From assembly GCA_024742835.1 (NCBI GenBank), contig JANSXS010000023.1:1-47888 (forward strand): a DNA stretch of 47,888 nucleotides, read 5' to 3'. Origin of the DNA: Paracoccaceae bacterium (GTDB taxonomy: Bacteria; Pseudomonadota; Alphaproteobacteria; Rhodobacterales; Rhodobacteraceae). Below, one piece after another: positions 41,872-47,888 of this stretch. Every line of letters begins with the position of its first letter. Within the stretch, counting starts at the first letter, position 1. Both the position numbers and the translations under genes were made by a program. The notes beneath the pieces are model-generated. The model saw only the letters and a program-made list of their open reading frames with translations, did not search any database and had not been told where the DNA came from.

Positions 41872-44295
41872 ATGAGCGATACGGTCGATGACCCCAACAT
41901 AGAGCCCGAAGCGGTGGCAGAACCGCTGCGCCGCGCCATTGGCGAGCGGTACCTGACCTATGCGCTGTCGACCATCATGCACCGGGCGCTGCCCGATGCG
42001 CGTGACGGGCTGAAGCCGGTTCACCGGCGCATCCTGTATGCAATGCGCGAATTGCGGCTGAGTTCCACGGGCGGCTTCAGAAAGTCGGCCAAGATCTCGG
42101 GCGACGTGATGGGCAACTACCACCCGCATGGCGATGCCGCGATCTATGACGCGATGGCGCGGCTGGCGCAGGATTTTGCCGTGCGCTATCCGCTGGTCGA
42201 CGGGCAGGGCAATTTCGGCAATATCGACGGGGATAACCCGGCAGCCGCGCGGTACACCGAGGCGCGGCTGACGCAGGTGGCCGAGGCGCTGCTTGAGGGG
42301 CTGAACGAGGACGCGGTCGACTACCGGGACAATTACGATGGCACCCTGCGCGAACCCGTGGTGCTTCCGGCGCAGTTTCCGAATCTGCTGGCCAATGGAT
42401 CGAGCGGGATCGCGGTGGGCATGGCCACCAACATACCGCCGCACAACATTTCCGAGCTGATCGACGCCTGCCTGCACCTGATCAAGTACCCGAATGCGGA
42501 TGACGACAAGCTGCTGGATTTCGTGCCTGGGCCGGATTTTCCGACCGGCGGCGTCATTGTAGAACCGAAAGAGAACATCGCACAGGCCTATCGCACGGGC
42601 CGGGGCAGTTTCCGTTTGCGCTGCAAATGGGAGGTCGAGGATCTGGGCCGGGGCCAATGGCAGATCGTGGTCACGGAAATCCCCTATCAGGTGCAGAAAT
42701 CCAAGCTGATCGAAAAGCTGGCCGAGGTCATCCAGACCAAGAAGGTGCCGATCCTGGCTGATATCCGGGACGAAAGCACCGATGACGTGCGCATGATCCT
42801 GGAGCCGCGCTCCAGGAACGTGGACCCCGAGGTGCTGATGGGGATGCTCTATCGCAATTCGGATCTTGAGGTGCGGTTCAGTCTTAACATGAATGTGCTG
42901 ATCGACGGGCTGACGCCCAAGGTTTGCTCGATGAAAGAGGTGCTGCGCGCCTTCCTCGATTTTCGGCGCGAGGTGCTTATCCGCCGGGCCCGGCACCGGA
43001 TGGACAAGATCGACCACCGGCTTGAGGTGTTGCAGGGGCTGATCACCGCCTTCCTCAACCTGGACCGCGTGATCGAAATCATCCGCTACGATGACGAGCC
43101 GAAAGCCGCGCTGATGTACGAGGACTGGAGCAGCGCGCACCAGTCCTCGATCAGCCGCGCGATGGATGAGGCGGCCTATGTGTCGCCGCTCGACGGCGTG
43201 GACATGGACACGCTGAGCCTTGTGGCCGATCCCGAGGCCGAAGCGCGCGGCGTGCTCAGCGAAAGCGCGCAGGAACGCGCGGTGCCCTACAGCTATGCAG
43301 GCCGGGAAAACGGGCTGTCGGATGTACAGGCCGAGGCGATTCTGAACATGCGCCTGCGCAGCTTGCGGCGGCTGGAAGAAGAGGCGCTGGTCAGGGAGCG
43401 TGACACGCTGATGGCCGAACGCGCCGGGCTGGAAGATCTGCTGGAGGGCGAAGACTTGCAATGGTCCACCATCGCCGACCAGCTGCGCGAGGTTAAGAAG
43501 ACCTTCGGCAAGGGCTATGAGGGCGGCGCGCGCCGCACTAGGTTCGCCGAGGCTGGCGAGGTGGAAGAGGTGCCGCTGGAGGCCATGATCGAGCGCGAGC
43601 CGATCACGGTTGTTTGCTCCAGGATGGGCTGGATCCGCGCCATGTCGGGCCATATCGACCTTGGCCGTGAGTTGAAATTCAAGGATGGTGACGAGGGGCG
43701 CTTCGTTTTCCATGCCGAAACGACCGACCGGCTGCTGGTTGTCGGGTCGAACGGGCGTTTCTACACGCTGTCGGCGGCCAACCTGCCCGGCGGGCGCGGC
43801 ATGGGCGAACCGGTGCGCCTGATCGTGGACCTGCCCAATGAGGCCGAGATCGTGACGATCCTGATCAATAAACCGGGCCGCAGGCTTTTGCTGGCGTCGA
43901 GCGCGGGCGATGGCTTCATAGTGGCCGAAGACGAGGTCGTGGCGCAGACCCGGTCCGGCAAACAGGTGCTGAACGTGCGTGGCGATGTGCGCACGCAGGT
44001 CTGCAAACCGGTGGAGGGCGATCACATCGCCTGCGTGGGCGAGAACCGCAAGGTGCTGGTCTTCCCGCTGGAGGAGTTGCCCGAAATGGCGCGCGGCAAG
44101 GGTGTCCGGCTTCAGAAATACAAGGATGGCGGGCTGAGCGACGCAACCACCTTTACACTGGCCAACGGGCTGAGTTGGCATGATCCGGCGGGCCGCACAC
44201 GAACGGAAAGTGCGCTGGCCGAATGGATCGGCAAACGCGCCACGGCTGGCCGCATGGCACCACGTGGGTTCCCCCGCGACAACCGCTTTACCTGA
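41872..44295 (+). CDS. parC: DNA topoisomerase IV subunit A
   Basis: An 807-residue type IIA topoisomerase A subunit that unlinks daughter chromosomes with Par[24 protein letters not shown] and [21 protein letters not shown] form the DNA-gate helices, with the catalytic tyrosine Y128 in AARYTEARL. The length, the short C-terminal pinwheel (about 600-780) and absence of the GyrA-box QRRGGKG favour ParC over GyrA. In the quinolone-resistance region the position that is Ser in E. coli GyrA/ParC is Ala here (HGDAA). parE is not in the window. It converges on the P450 gene. Confidence 0.92.
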   Translation: MSDTVDDPNIEPEAVAEPLRRAIGERYLTYALSTIMHRALPDARDGLKPVHRRILYAMRELRLSSTGGFRKSAKISGDVMGNYHPHGDAAIYDAMARLAQDFAVRYPLVDGQGNFGNIDGDNPAAARYTEARLTQVAEALLEGLNEDAVDYRDNYDGTLREPVVLPAQFPNLLANGSSGIAVGMATNIPPHNISELIDACLHLIKYPNADDDKLLDFVPGPDFPTGGVIVEPKENIAQAYRTGRGSFRLRCKWEVEDLGRGQWQIVVTEIPYQVQKSKLIEKLAEVIQTKKVPILADIRDESTDDVRMILEPRSRNVDPEVLMGMLYRNSDLEVRFSLNMNVLIDGLTPKVCSMKEVLRAFLDFRREVLIRRARHRMDKIDHRLEVLQGLITAFLNLDRVIEIIRYDDEPKAALMYEDWSSAHQSSISRAMDEAAYVSPLDGVDMDTLSLVADPEAEARGVLSESAQERAVPYSYAGRENGLSDVQAEAILNMRLRSLRRLEEEALVRERDTLMAERAGLEDLLEGEDLQWSTIADQLREVKKTFGKGYEGGARRTRFAEAGEVEEVPLEAMIEREPITVVCSRMGWIRAMSGHIDLGRELKFKDGDEGRFVFHAETTDRLLVVGSNGRFYTLSAANLPGGRGMGEPVRLIVDLPNEAEIVTILINKPGRRLLLASSAGDGFIVAEDEVVAQTRSGKQVLNVRGDVRTQVCKPVEGDHIACVGENRKVLVFPLEELPEMARGKGVRLQKYKDGGLSDATTFTLANGLSWHDPAGRTRTESALAEWIGKRATAGRMAPRGFPRDNRFT

Positions 44296-44325
44296 GACAC
44301 CTGAGACGGCCGCACGCGCGGGGGA

Positions 44326-45702
44326 TCAGGCGGCTTGCGAGGGCGCGCTGACCGGCTCCGCCTCCAGCCAGACGCCGCCCTCGGGGCGCAGCGTCAGGAT
44401 CATCACCGGCTTTGGATCGCGGCCTTGCACAGGTGTGAAGCGGAAGCGCCCAAGAAGCGTGGCAAGGATGATCACGGCCTCTTGCAGCGCGAAACTGGCC
44501 CCGATGCAGATGCGCGGCCCGTCCGCGAAGGGCAGGTAGGTGAACCGCTTTATCGCCTTGCGATCCGCGAAACGCTCGGGGCGGAAATGGTCGGGTTCGG
44601 CCCAATGGGCGTGATGCCGGTGCAGCGCATAGATCGGCAACATCACGGTGTCACCGGGCTGGATATCGGTGCCGCAAAGCTGGTCATGGCTCTGCGCGGT
44701 GCGTGACACCACGCCGCCCGGCGGGTAAAGCCGCAGCGCCTCGTCCACGATCTGCCGGATATAGGGCAGGTTTTCCACATCCTCGGCGGTGGCGGGCGCA
44801 TTGCCGCACACGGCGTGAACTTCGGTGCGCGCGCGGTCCTGAACATCGGGGTCGAAGGCGCACAGGTATAGCGACCATGCCAGTGTAAGCGCGGTCGTCT
44901 CGTGCCCCGCCACGATGAAGGTCAACAGGTTGTCGCGCATTTCGGCTGTGTTCATCTGCCGCCCGCTCTTGGGGTCTTCGCCTGCCATCAGCAGATCCAG
45001 CAGATCGGGAATGCCCTGCGCGCCGCGTTGCCTGCGCGCCTCTATCGCCTCATCCGCCGCGCGGTGCATCTCGACCACCGAGGTCCGTGACGCCATCAGC
45101 CGTGCGGGCCGGGGCACCCAGTCGGGCGCGCCAAGCACATCGAGGATCGAGACCTTGCCCGCCTCCGCTACATAGGCATCGAGCCCGCGATGCACCGCAC
45201 TTGCGTCAAAGCTGCCATCGGCGGAAAAGGTGACCTCGGCGATGACATCAAACGTGGTGCGCACCATGTCGGCGGCCATGTCCACCGCGCGGTTGCCCGC
45301 CTGCGTGATCCGCTCGGCGCTGCGCTCTGCCGCGGCTGTCATGATCGGGGCGAGGTTCATCACGTTGCGATGCGAAAAGACCGGCGCGGCGGTGCGCCGC
45401 TGCCAGCGCCAATCAGCCCCTTCGGCAATGAACATCGACTCGCCGATGGCGGGGCGCAGCAGGTTCTTGGTGACCATCGACTTGGGATATTCATCCACCC
45501 GTTCGATCAGAATGCGCCGGATCGCGGCCGGTTCTGTGACCATGTGCCACCGTGTGCCCGTGCGCCCCGACACGATCGGTTCGCGCGTGGCGACCTCGGG
45601 AATGATGCCGATGATGTTGCGCCGTGCGGCGCTCAGGCTGCCGAATATGCCCAGTGGCTGTTGCACAAGCGGGACTTTTACGGGCGGATCGGTGCGGGCC
45701 AT
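44326..45702 (-). CDS. Cytochrome P450
   Basis: A 458-residue soluble bacterial P450 monooxygenase. The I-helix oxygen-binding motif AGHETT is at about 262-267, the K-helix EALRLYPPGG near 322 has ExxR, and FRPERF near 380 follows. The haem-thiolate loop FADGPRICIGASFALQE near 405 supplies the axial cysteine. ATG 45702 is used; an in-frame start 13 codons upstream is unlikely. No ferredoxin or reductase gene is adjacent, so redox partners come from elsewhere. The substrate cannot be inferred; fatty acids or terpenoids are common for this group. Confidence 0.92.
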   Translation of the reverse strand: MARTDPPVKVPLVQQPLGIFGSLSAARRNIIGIIPEVATREPIVSGRTGTRWHMVTEPAAIRRILIERVDEYPKSMVTKNLLRPAIGESMFIAEGADWRWQRRTAAPVFSHRNVMNLAPIMTAAAERSAERITQAGNRAVDMAADMVRTTFDVIAEVTFSADGSFDASAVHRGLDAYVAEAGKVSILDVLGAPDWVPRPARLMASRTSVVEMHRAADEAIEARRQRGAQGIPDLLDLLMAGEDPKSGRQMNTAEMRDNLLTFIVAGHETTALTLAWSLYLCAFDPDVQDRARTEVHAVCGNAPATAEDVENLPYIRQIVDEALRLYPPGGVVSRTAQSHDQLCGTDIQPGDTVMLPIYALHRHHAHWAEPDHFRPERFADRKAIKRFTYLPFADGPRICIGASFALQEAVIILATLLGRFRFTPVQGRDPKPVMILTLRPEGGVWLEAEPVSAPSQAA

Positions 45703-45845
45703 GTCAGGTGTCCTTCTCGGGCTCCTTGCCGGGCATGACATAAGCGGAAGGCGCGGCGTGGCAAATCAGGCTGGCCCACAAAGCCGGTTTGCACTGTGAT
45801 GCGCGCTGCGCTATCGCAAAGGAAACCAAGCCACGGGGGCCTTGC

Positions 45846-46553
45846 ATGTTTCGCCGTTTCTTCCTGCTGCTCGCCGGTGTGGCGCTTGCCGCTTGCACCA
45901 ATCCCAATGACCTTGACGATGCGCCGGTCTATCTGGGCGATTTCCACCTTGGTCATAATGTTGTGGTGGCCCCGAACCTGACCAAGGGCCCGGCCTCTCG
46001 CGAGGCAAGCGAGGAAGAATGGATTGCATCGCTGACCGAGGCCGTGAATGCACGCTTTTCGCGCTATGACGGGACAAGGCTTTATCATCTGGGGATCAGC
46101 GTCGAAGGTTACGTGCTGGCCGTGCCGGGCATTCCGCTGGTCGCCTCGCCCAAATCAGCGCTGATCGTCAATGTCACCGTTTGGGATGACGCGGTGCAGC
46201 AAAAGCTGAATGACAAACCCGAAACGGTCACGGTTGTCGAAAGCATCTCGGGCAACACGATTTTGGGGTCAGGCGTGACCCAGTCCAAAGAGGTGCAGAT
46301 GGAAAACCTCAGCCGGAACGCGGCCAAGCTGATCCAGAACTGGCTGGTGCGTCAGAACGACGCCGAAGGCTGGTTCGAGACAGATGGCGTGCCCGCCAAC
46401 GACAAGCCCGCGTGGGAAAAGCAACAAGACCCCGCTGCGACGTCCGAGGCAGACGAAGCCGAAGACACCGCAGAGCAGGACGACACCGCCAACGCTGCCA
46501 CTCAGGCGCAGGATACATCCCGCGCGCCGCAGGTCGCCGCACCGGCAGGGTGA
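45846..46553 (+). CDS. Putative lipoprotein of unknown function
   Basis: A 235-residue exported lipoprotein: signal peptide 1-17 with lipobox LAAC, the lipid-anchored cysteine at residue 17. The folded part (about 20-190) includes NARFSRYDGTRLYHLGISVEGYVLAVPGIPLVASPKSALIVNVTVWDD, a beta-rich region I do not recognise as a known fold. The last 50 residues are acidic and Ala/Asp/Glu-rich, probably disordered. Transcribed alone, divergent from the P450 gene, and 115 bp before tuf. Confidence 0.78.
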   Translation: MFRRFFLLLAGVALAACTNPNDLDDAPVYLGDFHLGHNVVVAPNLTKGPASREASEEEWIASLTEAVNARFSRYDGTRLYHLGISVEGYVLAVPGIPLVASPKSALIVNVTVWDDAVQQKLNDKPETVTVVESISGNTILGSGVTQSKEVQMENLSRNAAKLIQNWLVRQNDAEGWFETDGVPANDKPAWEKQQDPAATSEADEAEDTAEQDDTANAATQAQDTSRAPQVAAPAG

Positions 46554-46580
46554 AACCGCGCGTGGAAGCCCACGAAGCGC

Positions 46581-46609
46581 TTGATTTTCTCTGTTCAAGC
46601 CAATAAACG
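46581..46609 (+). promoter_or_regulatory. Candidate tuf promoter
   Basis: TTGATT at 46581-46586 and AATAAAC at 46602-46608 give a spacer of 15-17 bp depending on register, about 60 bp before ATG 46669. GCTTGA (46579-46584) and TCAAGC (46595-46600) form an inverted repeat overlapping the -35. Confidence 0.4.
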
Positions 46610-46668
46610 CGCGCTGGACTTGCACCGGGCCGTTCCGGCCCTCCAACAACACAGGGCGCCCAGAAGAG

Positions 46669-47844
<1,176 letters not shown>

Positions 47845-47859
47845 GCTCAAACAACATCC

Positions 47860-47886
47860 GTAGGGTGGGCAAATTGCCCACCCTAC
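47860..47886. repeat. Palindromic repeat, GTAGGGTGGGCA type, copy 2
   Basis: Arms GTAGGGTGGGCA (47860-47871) and its complement (47875-47886) around an AAT loop. The arms are identical to those at 14847-14873. Located 15 bp after the tuf stop and running to the window edge. Confidence 0.85.
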
Positions 47887-47888
47887 CA

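Noticed and set aside
41743..44181. Long minus-strand open frame across parC joined to the SH3 gene
   Set aside because: Only 41029-41724 shows protein-like features. The upstream part is antisense to parC, a complete and clearly recognised gene.

Overview
The window is about 48 kb of gene-dense, GC-rich DNA. It reads as chromosomal core from an alphaproteobacterium of the Rhodobacteraceae (Roseobacter group). The main pointers are a methylsuccinyl-CoA dehydrogenase with the long N-terminal extension of the ethylmalonyl-CoA pathway, a phosphatidylcholine synthase, ruvC-ruvA-ruvB in that order, DUF484-xerC, YcjX/YcjF, a HIG1 twin-helix protein beside a PduO-type adenosyltransferase, and several Rhodobacteraceae hypothetical families. 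I found no rRNA, tRNA, CRISPR array, prophage or plasmid functions. The assignment rests on recognising protein families by eye; no database search was possible.

Layout. 1-137: the AT-richer 3' end of an IS110-family transposase, directly abutting a fumarylacetoacetate-hydrolase-family gene. 0.9-3.7 kb: mcd and a TauE/SafE exporter, divergent. 3.9-6.8 kb: pheT and ytoQ. 6.8-7.4 kb: a non-coding stretch with hairpins. 7.4-11.6 kb: truA, the overlapping ycjX-GNAT-ycjF operon and a group III truncated haemoglobin. 11.9-14.8 kb: ileS. 15.0-19.3 kb: sfsA-map (minus) and a cinA-like/GNAT/small protein/OmpA chain (plus). 19.4-22.4 kb: DUF484-xerC-pcs and fsa (minus). 22.5-26.9 kb: priA, a TsuA-like thiosulfate transporter and prmA. 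27.0-27.9 kb: a small membrane protein, a candidate small RNA and a DUF1127 protein. 28.1-30.4 kb: ruvCAB. 30.5-33.7 kb: a MazG-like protein, an unknown protein and two tandem LysM/solute-binding paralogues. 33.8-34.3 kb: a thpR gene broken by an in-frame TGA. 34.4-41.0 kb: hbd, DUF6473, etfBA, a glycosyltransferase-like protein, the B12 adenosyltransferase, HIG1 and an SDR. 41.0-47.8 kb: an SH3 protein, parC, a cytochrome P450, a lipoprotein and tuf.

How genes may work together (inference from known pathways). Mcd passes electrons to an electron transfer flavoprotein such as EtfAB. The adenosyltransferase supplies the coenzyme B12 needed by the mutases of the ethylmalonyl-CoA route. Hbd interconverts acetoacetyl-CoA and 3-hydroxybutyryl-CoA, near the entry to that route and to polyhydroxybutyrate. 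RuvCAB, PriA, XerC and ParC are a scattered recombination, restart and chromosome-segregation set.

No wholly new multi-gene system is evident. The items most worth a second look are: a 71-bp repeat present twice at the stop codons of unrelated genes, with related inverted ends around a candidate small-RNA locus; that candidate small RNA, which shares a bidirectional terminator with a DUF1127 gene; an amber codon in frame between a 65-residue protein and an OmpA-family protein that lacks a good start; the thpR nonsense mutation, preceded by a 38-codon frame joined by TGATG on both sides; the tandem LysM/solute-binding pair; and a perfect 11-bp inverted repeat plus an FnrL-like site between a thiosulfate transporter gene and prmA.
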